64,000 nucleotides of DNA from JACOND01 sp965202795. GTDB taxonomy: Bacteria; Bdellovibrionota; Bdellovibrionia; Bdellovibrionales; UBA1609. Under the pieces are notes generated by a model. That model saw nothing but the letters and a program-made list of their open reading frames with translations. It did no database searches and was not told the DNA's origin. The translations under genes and the position numbers were made by a program. The stretch is from positions 682,001 through 746,000 of the forward strand of contig OZ241848.1 of the NCBI GenBank assembly GCA_965202795.1. Direction: 5' to 3'. This document shows, piece by piece, positions 15,713 to 23,671 of this stretch. The stretch's first letter is position 1. Each line of letters starts with the position of its first letter.

Positions 15713-17062
15713 TTGAAAAATTTTCTGATTTTTCTTTTTTTGTTTTCTTTCAGCCTTTCCGGCTGCGCTTTTTTTGGCGATCGCCAGGATGAGGGCGGCG
15801 AGGACCCTCTTTTTGAAGAGCCTTTTGATGATTCTGAGGCCGAGGGCGATGAGGGGGAAATGGATGAGGGCGGCGATGAAGATGAGGGGGAGGATTATGA
15901 GGAAGAGGATGAGTTTGATGAGGAGGGCGATGAGGAAGGTGAGGATGAGGAAGAGGATGAAGATGAGGAAGATGGCGGCGGCGGAGTTTTCGGCTTTTTT
16001 AAGGGCCTGTTTGGCGGCGGCGATGATGAGGATGACGAGGGGGATGAAGACGAAGATTTTGGCGATGAAGACGGCGATGCGGATGAATTTGATGATGGGG
16101 CGGAGGATGATGAGAGCTACGCCATGCCAGGGGAATCAGAGGATTCCGGCGCTGCCGGGCCATCTCCCCAGCCGGCCCCCGCGCCTGCCGCGCGGCGGAT
16201 GATCTCTGTTAAAAAAATCAAAACAGCCCCCTACAGGCGCGGGAATCAGCTTGTGAATGGGGTTTATATTGCCCGCTCCGGCGACACTGTGGAGTCAGTC
16301 AGCCAAAAAATTTACGGCTCAGACAGCAGCGAAGCCCTTTTTGCCATTAACCCCCATTTCCGAAGCCGCGGCTTAAAAGTGGGCGACAAGGTTTATTACA
16401 GCTCTCCATCACGCCCCTCGGACGCCTCCCAGCTGCTGATTTTTTATCAGGAAAAGGGCATGGCCCCGTCTTCCCGCGTGATCTCCAGCGGCCAGAATAT
16501 AAGGGCTGTGGCCTCAGAGCTTTTGGGCCATCCAGACAGCTGGAAGGAAATCTGGGCCACAAACCCGGACATTCAGTCCAAAGGGCTTGTTCAGCGGGAC
16601 ATCAGCCTTCAATACTGGCCGGACGGCGCGGCTGCCGCCGCCCCTGCCGCGGCTGCGGCTGAAGAGCCGGCCCCCCAGGAAGATTCAGAGCCTCTTGAAG
16701 GCGCCGCGCCAGAGGATGAGCCGCCCCAGCCGCCGGACAGCCCCGGCAGCCCCGGCAGCCCTGAAGGCGAAATTTCCCCGCCGCCTTTAGATGGCGGGGC
16801 GGAATCGCCGCCGGATGATGAGAGCGCCCCCGAGCCGCCCCCTTTTCCTGAAGATGGAGGCGGGCTGCCGGATGAGCCTCCCCCCGCCGAACAGCCTGAG
16901 CAGGCCGAAAAAACAATTGTCCAGACTGTTTTGGAGCAGAAAAAGCTGCTTGCGGGGAGCCTGGGTGTTTTGGCTGTTCTTATTCTGATGCTCAGGGCAA
17001 TTATCCGCAAAAGGCGGAGGGATGGGGAGTTTGACTACACATCCACAAATATTAAAGCTTGA
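15713..17062 (+). CDS. Acidic LysM lipoprotein with C-terminal membrane segment
   Basis: 449 residues from TTG 15713, giving a lipoprotein signal with lipobox SLSGC (Cys 18). Residues about 25-145 are almost entirely Asp/Glu/Gly (long DE tracts), with one hydrophobic island GGGVFGFFKGLFGGG. A LysM domain follows (YIARSGDTVESVSQKIYGS...LKVGDKVYY, about 182-235), then a second LysM-like unit (ISSGQNIRAVASELLGHPDS, about 262-300). A Pro/Glu linker and one membrane helix (LLAGSLGVLAVLILMLRAII, about 413-433) with a basic cytoplasmic tail complete it. LysM binds peptidoglycan; the plan (export signal, LysM, acidic regions, membrane helix) resembles FimV-like hub proteins. The combination of a lipobox and a C-terminal membrane helix is odd. 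No strong ribosome site is seen. Confidence 0.72.
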   Translation: MKNFLIFLFLFSFSLSGCAFFGDRQDEGGEDPLFEEPFDDSEAEGDEGEMDEGGDEDEGEDYEEEDEFDEEGDEEGEDEEEDEDEEDGGGGVFGFFKGLFGGGDDEDDEGDEDEDFGDEDGDADEFDDGAEDDESYAMPGESEDSGAAGPSPQPAPAPAARRMISVKKIKTAPYRRGNQLVNGVYIARSGDTVESVSQKIYGSDSSEALFAINPHFRSRGLKVGDKVYYSSPSRPSDASQLLIFYQEKGMAPSSRVISSGQNIRAVASELLGHPDSWKEIWATNPDIQSKGLVQRDISLQYWPDGAAAAAPAAAAAEEPAPQEDSEPLEGAAPEDEPPQPPDSPGSPGSPEGEISPPPLDGGAESPPDDESAPEPPPFPEDGGGLPDEPPPAEQPEQAEKTIVQTVLEQKKLLAGSLGVLAVLILMLRAIIRKRRRDGEFDYTSTNIKA

Positions 17063-17262
17063 AATTGGCTTTAAGGCGCTTTATGATTTAAGCTCTGGCT
17101 GAGTTTTCTGCGAAACGAGAGCCTCCCGGCTTCCGCAAAAACCCGCTTTTTAACTGGAGGCCCGTTATCAAAATCAGCCGGATTTGCCGCCGCGCCCCCG
17201 GCAAAAGAGGAGACAAATTTCCCAAGGCCATTTTAGCCCCCTTCTTTTTGCTGATTTTTTTA

Positions 17263-17317
17263 TTGACAAAGCCCTGGCGGCAGGGCATTCTGAAAATGCC
17301 CTCAGGAAAATTCCTGA
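17263..17317 (+). promoter_or_regulatory. Candidate rho promoter element and two leader hairpins
   Basis: The 17063-17465 stretch has no gene. It holds TTGACA at 17263-17268 with a weak -10 (CATTCT, spacing 17). Two abutting inverted repeats follow: AGGGCATT/AATGCCCT with a five-base loop (17282-17302) and TCAGGAA/TTCCTGA with a two-base gap (17302-17317). A long structured leader is common for rho, which represses its own mRNA. If the promoter is right, the hairpins lie at the very start of the transcript; otherwise they may be a protein-binding site. Confidence 0.4.
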
Positions 17318-17465
17318 AAAATCTGCCTAATTAAAGGATATTTGCCCAAAAAAGCGGCGGGGCTGAAACAGCCTTTGCAGAAAAAAAACTCTGAAAAAAC
17401 CTGCGGGGGATAGAAGGGATTTTTCCGGCTTGCGGGCCGGCCTCTTCAAAGACTGTGGAAAAGCT

Positions 17466-18956
17466 ATGGAAAGGGAAAAAACTGTTTTAACAGGCGCAAA
17501 AAGGCCATCCCTCCGCGAAAGGGGGGGGCATAACCCGCGCGCCGGGAACGGGCCAAAAGGCTCCGGCCAAAAGCCGCAGCGCCGCGGAAGCGGAAATCAT
17601 TATGCCGGGGACCGCCTGCCCCGAAACGGCGCCGCTGGCAGCGAGCCGCCGCGGCCTCCTGTGGATCTTTCAGACATTCAGCTCACTGAGGACGAAAAAA
17701 AAGACCTGAACATGAAAAACCTCAGGTCAAAAGACATCCATTCTGTCACCCGGCTGGCTCAAAAGCTGAAAATCGAAAATCCCGGCGGCATGAAGCGCCA
17801 GGACATGGTTTTTGAGATTCTGAAAAGGGCTGGAAGGCTGGGGGATATTCTGGGCAACGGCGTTTTAGAGGTTTTGCCCGACAATTACGGCTTTCTCCGC
17901 TCCCCGGATTACAACTATCTTCCCTCTGTGGATGATATTTATGTGAGCCCGGCGCAGATCAGAAGGTTTGGCCTGCGCACGGGGGACAGCATCAGCGGAA
18001 CCATACGCTCCCCCAAGGACAAGGACGGAGAGAAATATTTTGCCCTCTTAAAAATCGATCAGCTGAATTTCAGCCCTTTAGAGCAAAGCCGCGACAAAAA
18101 CCTGTTTGACAACCTCACGCCGCTTTATCCCCAGGAGAAATTTCTTCTTGAGTGGAAGCCGAATGAATACACAACAAGGGTTGTGGATTTGATGGCTCCG
18201 CTTGGCAAGGGGCAGCGGGCTTTGATTGTGGCCCCTCCGCGGACAGGGAAAACCATGCTTTTGCAAAACATCGCCAATGCCATTTCAACCAATCATCCTG
18301 AGGCGGTTTTGATTGTGCTTTTAATTGACGAAAGGCCGGAGGAGGTGACTGACATGTCCCGCCATGTGAAGGGCGAAGTGGTTTCCTCCACTTTTGACGA
18401 GCCTCCCCACCGCCATGTGCAGGTTGCCGAAATGGTTATAGAAAAAGCCAAGCGCCTTGTTGAAAGCGGCCGCGATGTGGTTGTGCTTTTGGATTCCATC
18501 ACCCGCCTGGCCCGCGCCTATAACACAGTCATTCCCCCTTCGGGAAAAATCCTCTCCGGCGGCGTGGACTCCAACGCCCTTCACAAGCCCAAAAGGTTTT
18601 TTGGCGCCGCCAGAAACATCGAAGATGGGGGAAGCCTGACCATTGTGGCCACGGGCCTTGTGGACACAGGCTCCCGGATGGATGAAGTGATTTTTGAGGA
18701 GTTTAAGGGGACGGGAAACTCAGAGATTCAGCTGGACCGAAAGCTTATGGAAAAAAGAATCTTCCCCTGCATGGATATGAACCGCTCGGGAACCCGCAAG
18801 GAGGACCTGCTTGTTCCCAAAAGCGAGCTGGACAGGCTGTTTATATTAAGGAAAGTCCTTGCCCCCATGAGCGCCTCTGACAGCATGGAGTTTCTTCTTG
18901 ACAAGCTCAAATCAGCCAAAACCAACAAGAGCTTTCTGACCAACATGAGCAGCTAG
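17466..18956 (+). CDS. rho: Transcription termination factor Rho
   Basis: 496 residues from ATG 17466 (GGAAAAG ahead). The open frame starts slightly earlier, at 17430. Rho is a hexameric RNA-DNA helicase. The N-terminal 80 residues form a basic Gly/Arg-rich extension. Then come the Rho N-domain (DLNMKNLRSKDIHSVTRLAQ), the cold-shock RNA-binding domain (GVLEVLPDNYGFLRSP...YVSPAQIRRFGLRTGD) and the ATPase. The P-loop is APPRTGKTMLLQNIA, Walker B VVVLLDSITRLARAY, the Q-loop region GGVDSNALHKPKRFFGAARN, and the arginine finger lies near GSRMDE. All catalytic parts are present. The rpmE gene that often follows rho in related genomes is not here. Confidence 0.96.
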   Translation: MEREKTVLTGAKRPSLRERGGHNPRAGNGPKGSGQKPQRRGSGNHYAGDRLPRNGAAGSEPPRPPVDLSDIQLTEDEKKDLNMKNLRSKDIHSVTRLAQKLKIENPGGMKRQDMVFEILKRAGRLGDILGNGVLEVLPDNYGFLRSPDYNYLPSVDDIYVSPAQIRRFGLRTGDSISGTIRSPKDKDGEKYFALLKIDQLNFSPLEQSRDKNLFDNLTPLYPQEKFLLEWKPNEYTTRVVDLMAPLGKGQRALIVAPPRTGKTMLLQNIANAISTNHPEAVLIVLLIDERPEEVTDMSRHVKGEVVSSTFDEPPHRHVQVAEMVIEKAKRLVESGRDVVVLLDSITRLARAYNTVIPPSGKILSGGVDSNALHKPKRFFGAARNIEDGGSLTIVATGLVDTGSRMDEVIFEEFKGTGNSEIQLDRKLMEKRIFPCMDMNRSGTRKEDLLVPKSELDRLFILRKVLAPMSASDSMEFLLDKLKSAKTNKSFLTNMSS

Positions 18957-18970
18957 GCCGGGGGGAATGC

Positions 18971-19186
18971 ATGGGCATAAAAGGAAAAATAGACGAAAAG
19001 AGCGGGACAATCATTATTAGGATCAGCGAATGCTGCATGAAGACATTCATAAAGAGCCAAAAGATAAAGACGGAAAAAGCCCGGCAAAAGGCCCTGAAAA
19101 AAAACAGCGGCTGCTGCAAAGAGGTCCTGGAAAAGCTGTTTAAGCTCAGGGCTGAAGAGGCGGCGGCCGCCAGCGCCAGGCATTAG
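18971..19186 (+). CDS. Small basic hypothetical protein
   Basis: 71 residues starting 15 bases after the rho stop, with GGGGGGAA ahead of ATG. It is predicted to be helical and lysine rich (KIKTEKARQKALKKNSG) with three Cys (ECCMKT and GCCKEV). No family is recognised. The position just after rho is where rpmE sits in several relatives, but the sequence lacks ribosomal protein L31 features. It could be chance; the good ribosome site and spacing favour a real gene. Confidence 0.45.
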   Translation: MGIKGKIDEKSGTIIIRISECCMKTFIKSQKIKTEKARQKALKKNSGCCKEVLEKLFKLRAEEAAAASARH

Positions 19187-19290
19187 CCTTTGCCTAAAGC
19201 CCCATTTGCCTAAAGCCCCATTCGCAAAACTGAGCTTCAGGTTAAAGAATCAGCCAGCCGGTTTGCAGCTTTAAGAAAACCGCCCAAAAA

Positions 19291-19542
19291 AACAGAGAGG
19301 AGGCGCTATGTCTAATCAGGCCAAGTTAGAGGAAAAACCCGCAAATAAGGCAGCTGCTGAAAAAAAGGCAAAAAAAAGCAAGTCTGGCTATGTCAGCTGG
19401 TGGCTGTTTCGATCAAAAGGGACGGTTGCGGAGCCCTGGCCCGCAGCAGAGGAGCTTTGGAATGATCCGGATGTTCAAAGAAATATAAAGGAGGTGAAAA
19501 AGGCTTTCGCTGAAGCAAAAGAAAGCCAAAAAAAACAAACAA
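19291..19542 (+). repeat. 252-bp tandem duplication, copy 1
   Basis: This unit, including the ribosome site AGAGAGGAGGCGCT and the start codon, is repeated directly at 19543-19794 with few substitutions. The length is a multiple of three, so the duplication stays in frame. Confidence 0.9.
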
Positions 19543-19796
19543 AACAGAGAGGAGGCGCTATGTCTAATCAGGCCAAGTTAGAGGAAAAACCCGCAAATAA
19601 GGCAACTGCTGAAAAAAAGGCAAAAAAAAGCAAGTCTGGCTATGTCAGCTGGCGGCTGTTTCGATCAAAAGGGACGGTTGCGGAGCCCTGGCCCACAGCG
19701 GAGGAGCTTTGGAATGATCCAGATGTACAAAGAGAAATCAAGGAAATGAAAGACGCTTTTAGCCATATAAAACCAAGTCAGGCAAAATCAAGTTAG
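19308..19796 (+). CDS. Tandemly duplicated small protein fused in frame
   Basis: 162 residues made of two nearly identical halves of about 84 and 78 residues: residues 1-84 (MSNQAKLEEKPANKA...) and 85-162. Each half has a Lys/Ala-rich start, KSGYVSWWLFRSKGTVAEPW, then ELWNDPDVQR and a helical end. The second half keeps its own ribosome site and ATG (19560), so a 78-residue single-unit protein can be made from the same mRNA. The single unit looks like the ancestral gene. No family is recognised; the conserved YVSWWLFRSKG and EELWNDPDVQ segments are probably the functional core. The gene is closely followed by a membrane protein (8 bases), so both may work together. Confidence 0.7.
   Translation: MSNQAKLEEKPANKAAAEKKAKKSKSGYVSWWLFRSKGTVAEPWPAAEELWNDPDVQRNIKEVKKAFAEAKESQKKQTKQRGGAMSNQAKLEEKPANKATAEKKAKKSKSGYVSWRLFRSKGTVAEPWPTAEELWNDPDVQREIKEMKDAFSHIKPSQAKSS
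19543..19794 (+). repeat. 252-bp tandem duplication, copy 2
   Basis: Second copy of the unit at 19291-19542, with its own GAGAGGAGGCGCT ribosome site and ATG 19560. The 3' end diverges (SHIKPSQAKSS instead of AEAKESQKKQT). Confidence 0.9.
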
Positions 19797-19804
19797 GAGC
19801 AGAA

Positions 19805-20511
19805 ATGTTAGATTTGCAAAGCATTCTATGGGTTATCCCCGGCTTTATTTTTGCTGCCATTTATAATAGGAGAAAGCCAGGGCAGGCTGTTAACTTATCC
19901 GGCTGGCCGTATTTCTTTTTTGTTGCTCTCATAGCGGCAATTACATGGATTCCCGCGGAGATTATAGCTCCAGGAGTGTTTAACTGGCTTAAAAACTATG
20001 AATGGCTTAAGCCTTTCTTTGGCTGGCTTAATGAAAACATGCCTGAGGCTGAGGGCAAGAAAATACAGAGCTTTCAAGCGCTTCTGACAGCCATAACAGC
20101 CATAACTGGATCTTTTGTATTGCTTCTTTTAATTCAGTGGGGGGCGATTACAAAAATATTTTTTCCGCCGCCGCATGATAATTTTTACAACAAGTGTATT
20201 GAATGGGAAAACAAGTCCATCTTTTTGACTCTTAAAAACAGCAAAGCCTATATTGGGATTTTGTGGAAATTTCCGGAGAATCCAAAATCAAGGCATGAGT
20301 CTCAGACAATTTCCATAGTTCCCTTTAAAAGCGGATACAGAGATGAAAAAACAAAAAAATTATATGGAGCACAAATTATCCAGACTATAAAGACAAATCT
20401 CAAATTGCCGATATGGAGGTGATTGTTCCAAGGGCGGAAATAATCACTTTTGGAAAATTTATCGGCCGGACTTTTAAGCATTTTAATAAAAACAGCAGCG
20501 ATGCTTCATAA
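19805..20511 (+). pseudogene. Membrane protein with C-terminal soluble domain, frameshifted near its end
   Basis: The main frame (19805-20422, 205 residues) has membrane segments at about residues 6-21, 33-57 and 89-114, then a soluble domain AYIGILWKFPE...ISIVPFKSGYRDEKTKKLYG. Shifting by one base near 20370 continues sensibly as TNYPDYKDKSQIADMEVIVP and EIITFGKFIGRTFKHF to TAA at 20511. The pattern IVPxxSGYRDExT then TNYxxY and a VxxPxxEI ending resembles DUF6338-type membrane proteins, which supports the shifted reading. As written, the protein ends in KTNLKLPIWR, which looks unnatural. It is either a recent frameshift or a sequence error. It starts 8 bases after the duplicated gene. Confidence 0.55.
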
Positions 20512-20642
20512 ACAAGCGCGGGTTGCGGCAGCGGAGAAAAAGCCGCTGACTCTGCTTTCTTTTCTGCATGCGGGCAAGGGCCTCTCGCGAGAGAGGCATA
20601 TAAATGATTTGCCGCGAAAAAACGGAAAAAATCCTCTAAATT

Positions 20643-21710
20643 ATGCTAAAGCGTCTTGAGGAAATTAAAGCGCGGCGCCGGGAGCTGGAGGCGCGGATGA
20701 GGGACTCTTCCGTCATAAACAAGCCCTCCCTTTACGGACAGGTCTGCCGGGAGTTTCATCATCTGGACAAAATCTGCAGCCTGATTCAGGAGTATGAGGC
20801 CGCGCAAAAGCAAATTGAGGGCAACAAGGCGCTCATCCGCGGAGAAAAAGACTCTGAGCTGAGCGCCCTCGCGCGGGAGGAAAACCAGTCCCTGGCCGCC
20901 AGGCTCTCCTCTCTGGAAAATGATCTGAAGGCCCGGCTTTTGCCCAAGGACCCCAATGATGAGAAAAACATTGTTCTGGAAGTCCGCGCGGGGGCGGGGG
21001 GGGATGAGGCGGGGCTTTTCGCCCGTGACTTGTTTTCAGCCTATTGCCGCTATGCCGCCGCCAAAGGCTGGAAGGCGGAGGTCATGTCCCTCTCTCCGGG
21101 AAATGCCGGGGGGTATAAAGAGGCCATCGCCGTCTTGAGCGGGGGCCGGATCTACAGCGCCTTAAAGCGCGAGTCCGGGGTCCATCGCGTCCAGAGAGTG
21201 CCAAAAACAGAGGCGCAGGGGCGGATTCACACCTCTACAGTGACGGTGGTTGTTCTGCCGGAGGCGGATCCTGTGGAGGTAAAAATCGCCCCTGGAGATT
21301 TGCGGGTTGATTTTTGCCGCGCCAGCGGCTCAGGCGGGCAGCATGTCAACACAACAGACTCCGCCGCGCGGGCCGTCCACCTGCCCACAAAAATCACTGT
21401 CTATTGCCAGCAGGAAAAATCCCAGCATGCCAACCGCGAAAAAGCCCTGAAGATTCTCTATGCCCGGCTCCTGGACTTTCAGACTGAAAAAGCCAGAAAA
21501 AAAGAGTCGCAAAAGCGGCAGGAGCAAATGGGCGGCGCCGCCAGATCAGAAAAAATCCGAACTTATAATTTCCCCCAGTCCCGGCTGACTGACCACCGCA
21601 TCCCATGGACCACAAAAAACCTTCAGGGCGTTATGGCGGGGGATTTTGAGAGCCTGTTTTCAGCCTTGAGCCGGCATTTTCAGACTCTCGCCCTCAAGGA
21701 TGGAAAATGA
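20643..21710 (+). CDS. prfA: Peptide chain release factor 1
   Basis: 355 residues, standard length. It releases the finished peptide at UAA and UAG codons. The N-terminal coiled coil (ARRRELEARMRD..., about residues 10-100) is followed by domain 2 with ESGVHRVQRVPKTEAQGRIH and the catalytic loop ASGSGGQHVNTTDSAARAVH with the GGQ motif near residue 232. The C-terminal RTYNFPQSRLTDHR is the RF1/RF2 signature. An RF1 identity is favoured over RF2 because of context (prmC directly downstream) and an uninterrupted frame. Its last bases overlap prmC (ATGA). Confidence 0.95.
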   Translation: MLKRLEEIKARRRELEARMRDSSVINKPSLYGQVCREFHHLDKICSLIQEYEAAQKQIEGNKALIRGEKDSELSALAREENQSLAARLSSLENDLKARLLPKDPNDEKNIVLEVRAGAGGDEAGLFARDLFSAYCRYAAAKGWKAEVMSLSPGNAGGYKEAIAVLSGGRIYSALKRESGVHRVQRVPKTEAQGRIHTSTVTVVVLPEADPVEVKIAPGDLRVDFCRASGSGGQHVNTTDSAARAVHLPTKITVYCQQEKSQHANREKALKILYARLLDFQTEKARKKESQKRQEQMGGAARSEKIRTYNFPQSRLTDHRIPWTTKNLQGVMAGDFESLFSALSRHFQTLALKDGK

Positions 21711-22594
21711 AAGCCTCAGACGCTCTTGAAATGGCCCGGAAAGAGCTGAAAGGCCGGGCGCCGAAGCCTTATCATGAGGGGCTTTGGCTTTTGGGCAAAG
21801 CCCTGGGGGCTTCCTCTTCAAAAATCTGCTTAAAAGCCGGGCGCGCTTTAAGCCTGGGGCAAAAAAACCTGTTTTTGGACATGCTGCAAAAGCGGCGGGC
21901 CGGCTGGCCTTTGGATTACCTTCTTGGGGAGAGCTTTTTTTGCGGCCGGCGCTTTTTTGTTCAGCCCGGTGTTTTTATCCCCCGCCCCGAAACAGAAATT
22001 ATTGTGGAGGAGGCTTTGAGGCTTCGCTCCTCCGGCCGGCTGGCCTGGCGGCGGGGGGCGGACTTTGGGGCGGGGGCGGGGCCGATAAGCTTAAGCCTTC
22101 TGCGGGAGGCCCCGGACAGCCAGTTTGCCGCCATTGATTTGAGCCGGAAAGCGCTGGAGGCTTTAAGAAAAAACAGCGCTTTTTTGCGCGGGCCGCCAGA
22201 CAGACAAAAAAGGCTTCATGCTCTGCAAAAAGATGTCTCTTTGACTGAGAAAAAAGAGCTGTCCTTTTTGCTGGGCGGCGCGCCTGATATCATCACAGCC
22301 AACCCCCCTTATGTGGCGGCGGGGGACAAAGCTCTGGACCCTTCAGTCTGCCTTTATGAGCCGCCGCTCGCTTTTTTTTCCGACAGAGATGGCATGGGCC
22401 ATATTGTCTCCTGGCTTGACAAAGCCATGGACATTTTAAGCCCCGGCGGCGCCTGTATTTTTGAGTTTGGCTGCAGTCAGTCCGGCCGGGTTCAGGAGCT
22501 TTTAACAAGCCGCCGGCGCTTTATAAGCTCCTCCAAAATTCTGAAAGACCGCGCGGGCCGGGATCGGGCGGCGCTTTGCTTTAAGAGGCTTTAG
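21707..22594 (+). CDS. prmC: Release factor glutamine methyltransferase
   Basis: 295 residues. It methylates the glutamine of the GGQ loop in release factors, using S-adenosylmethionine. An N-terminal helical domain contains RRAGWPLDYLLGE (about 65-77). The SAM-binding core has FIPRPETEIIVEE (about 89-101) and a glycine loop DFGAGAGPISLSLL, degenerate from the usual D-x-G-T/C-G-S-G. The catalytic NPPY motif is in ITANPPYVAAG (about 195-205). Overlap with prfA by four bases is the usual enzyme-substrate gene pair. Confidence 0.93.
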   Translation: MKASDALEMARKELKGRAPKPYHEGLWLLGKALGASSSKICLKAGRALSLGQKNLFLDMLQKRRAGWPLDYLLGESFFCGRRFFVQPGVFIPRPETEIIVEEALRLRSSGRLAWRRGADFGAGAGPISLSLLREAPDSQFAAIDLSRKALEALRKNSAFLRGPPDRQKRLHALQKDVSLTEKKELSFLLGGAPDIITANPPYVAAGDKALDPSVCLYEPPLAFFSDRDGMGHIVSWLDKAMDILSPGGACIFEFGCSQSGRVQELLTSRRRFISSSKILKDRAGRDRAALCFKRL

Positions 22595-22958
22595 AGGATG
22601 TTTCCGCGGATTTTGTTCAGCCCAAAGCCTGTTCACAGCGATCTAAGGGCTTTTTTGGGCCAGCCGCCCGGCCGCATGATGACGCGGCGCGCCGCAAGCG
22701 CTGACAGCTGGCCGGAAGCGGGTTATAAGGGCATTGTTTTTTGATTTCATAATAACGCCTTCAGAGATGGAGGCGGATCCTCCAGGGGGCGGTTTTTGGT
22801 CCGTCCCCTTTTTTTTATGAGATGCGGGACGCGCATGATCCGCGGGCCGGCCCGCCGGGCCGCGCCGGGAGGCCCCGGCAGCCATTAAAATTCAAGGTTT
22901 TTTTTGCCATGGCCAGAGCTTGGCCGCCAGGCCGGGCCGCAGGCCCCGCGGAAAGCCA
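22595..22958. other. Intergenic region between convergent prmC and maf
   Basis: 364 bases with no credible gene on either strand. The one clear element is a hairpin with a T8 run (22784-22816). The rest is GC-rich sequence without visible structure. Confidence 0.65.
22784..22816 (+). terminator. Rho-independent terminator downstream of prmC
   Basis: GGGGCGG and CCGTCCCC form a GC-rich stem with one bulge, directly followed by eight T. It lies about 190 bases after prmC. Confidence 0.6.
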
Positions 22959-23579
22959 TCATAAGGCGGGAAAATCTTCAAGGCTTTCAAAATAGGGGAA
23001 GCCCCATTTGATCAGCTGATTTGCAACAGTTATCAGGGGGAGGCCCACAATGGCGGAAAAATCCTCTGTCTCAGCTTTTTCAAACAGGCCAATGCCCCGG
23101 CCCTCCGCATGATAGCTCCCGGCCGCCTGCAGCGGCCTGTCCAGCCGGACATAAGCCTCAATTTGCCGGCGGCTCAGAGGCCTGAGGCTGATCCGGCTCA
23201 GAGCGGCCCGGGAAAAAGCCTGTCCGCCATAAAGCATCCAGAGGCCGTTGATCATCTCGTGTGTTTTGCCCTGCATCTCCATAAGATTTTGAACGGCTTT
23301 TTCCTCTGAAAAGGCCTTGCCGTAGAATTTTCCCTCCAAAAAAGCCATCTGATCAGAGGCAATAATAACAGCCTCAGGGAAGGCCGCCCGCGCCTTTAAG
23401 GCCTTGGCCTCGGCGAGGCGAAGGCAGACAGAGCCTGGCTCTGGAGCCGCGCCCCCCTTCATCATGCCGCGCATGATTCCCTCCTCATCCACATGGGGGG
23501 CAAAAGCCTCAAAGGGAATTCCCGCCCTCCGCATCAGCCTTTTCCGCGGCGGCGACTGGCTCGCCAGAATAATTTTCAT
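22959..23579 (-). CDS. maf: Maf family nucleotide pyrophosphatase
   Basis: 206 residues, standard length. Maf proteins hydrolyse non-canonical nucleoside triphosphates and are linked to septum control. Seen are the N-terminal IILASQSPPRKRLMRRAGI (family SxSPRRxxLL), VDEEG, the substrate motif IIASDQMAFLEGKFYGK (about 72-88), and ETEDFSAIVGLPL near the end (usual I.GLP). The D of SDQ is the catalytic base position. The gene is on the reverse strand, diverging from lgt. Confidence 0.9.
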   Translation of the reverse strand: MKIILASQSPPRKRLMRRAGIPFEAFAPHVDEEGIMRGMMKGGAAPEPGSVCLRLAEAKALKARAAFPEAVIIASDQMAFLEGKFYGKAFSEEKAVQNLMEMQGKTHEMINGLWMLYGGQAFSRAALSRISLRPLSRRQIEAYVRLDRPLQAAGSYHAEGRGIGLFEKAETEDFSAIVGLPLITVANQLIKWGFPYFESLEDFPAL

Positions 23580-23671
23580 GCAAAATCTCCCCCCGCGCTG
23601 CAGCCGGGCCTCTCCAAAAGCCCCGCCCGCCTCCTATTGACTTGCGCGCCGCTGCGGGGCAAATACATTAT

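Noticed and set aside
15774..16202. Methionine/arginine-rich 142-codon frame inside the LysM lipoprotein gene
   Set aside because: It is the shifted reading of Asp/Glu-rich codons (GAT GAG becoming ATG AGG) and has no independent start signal.
17088..17288. Reverse-strand 66-codon frame in the rho leader
   Set aside because: No ribosome site or recognisable sequence; the region is better read as the rho leader.
23638..23668. Promoter upstream of lgt (TTGACT with a downstream AT-rich box)
   Set aside because: Spacing of 21 bases to the better -10 is too long and the 17-base option gives a poor -10.
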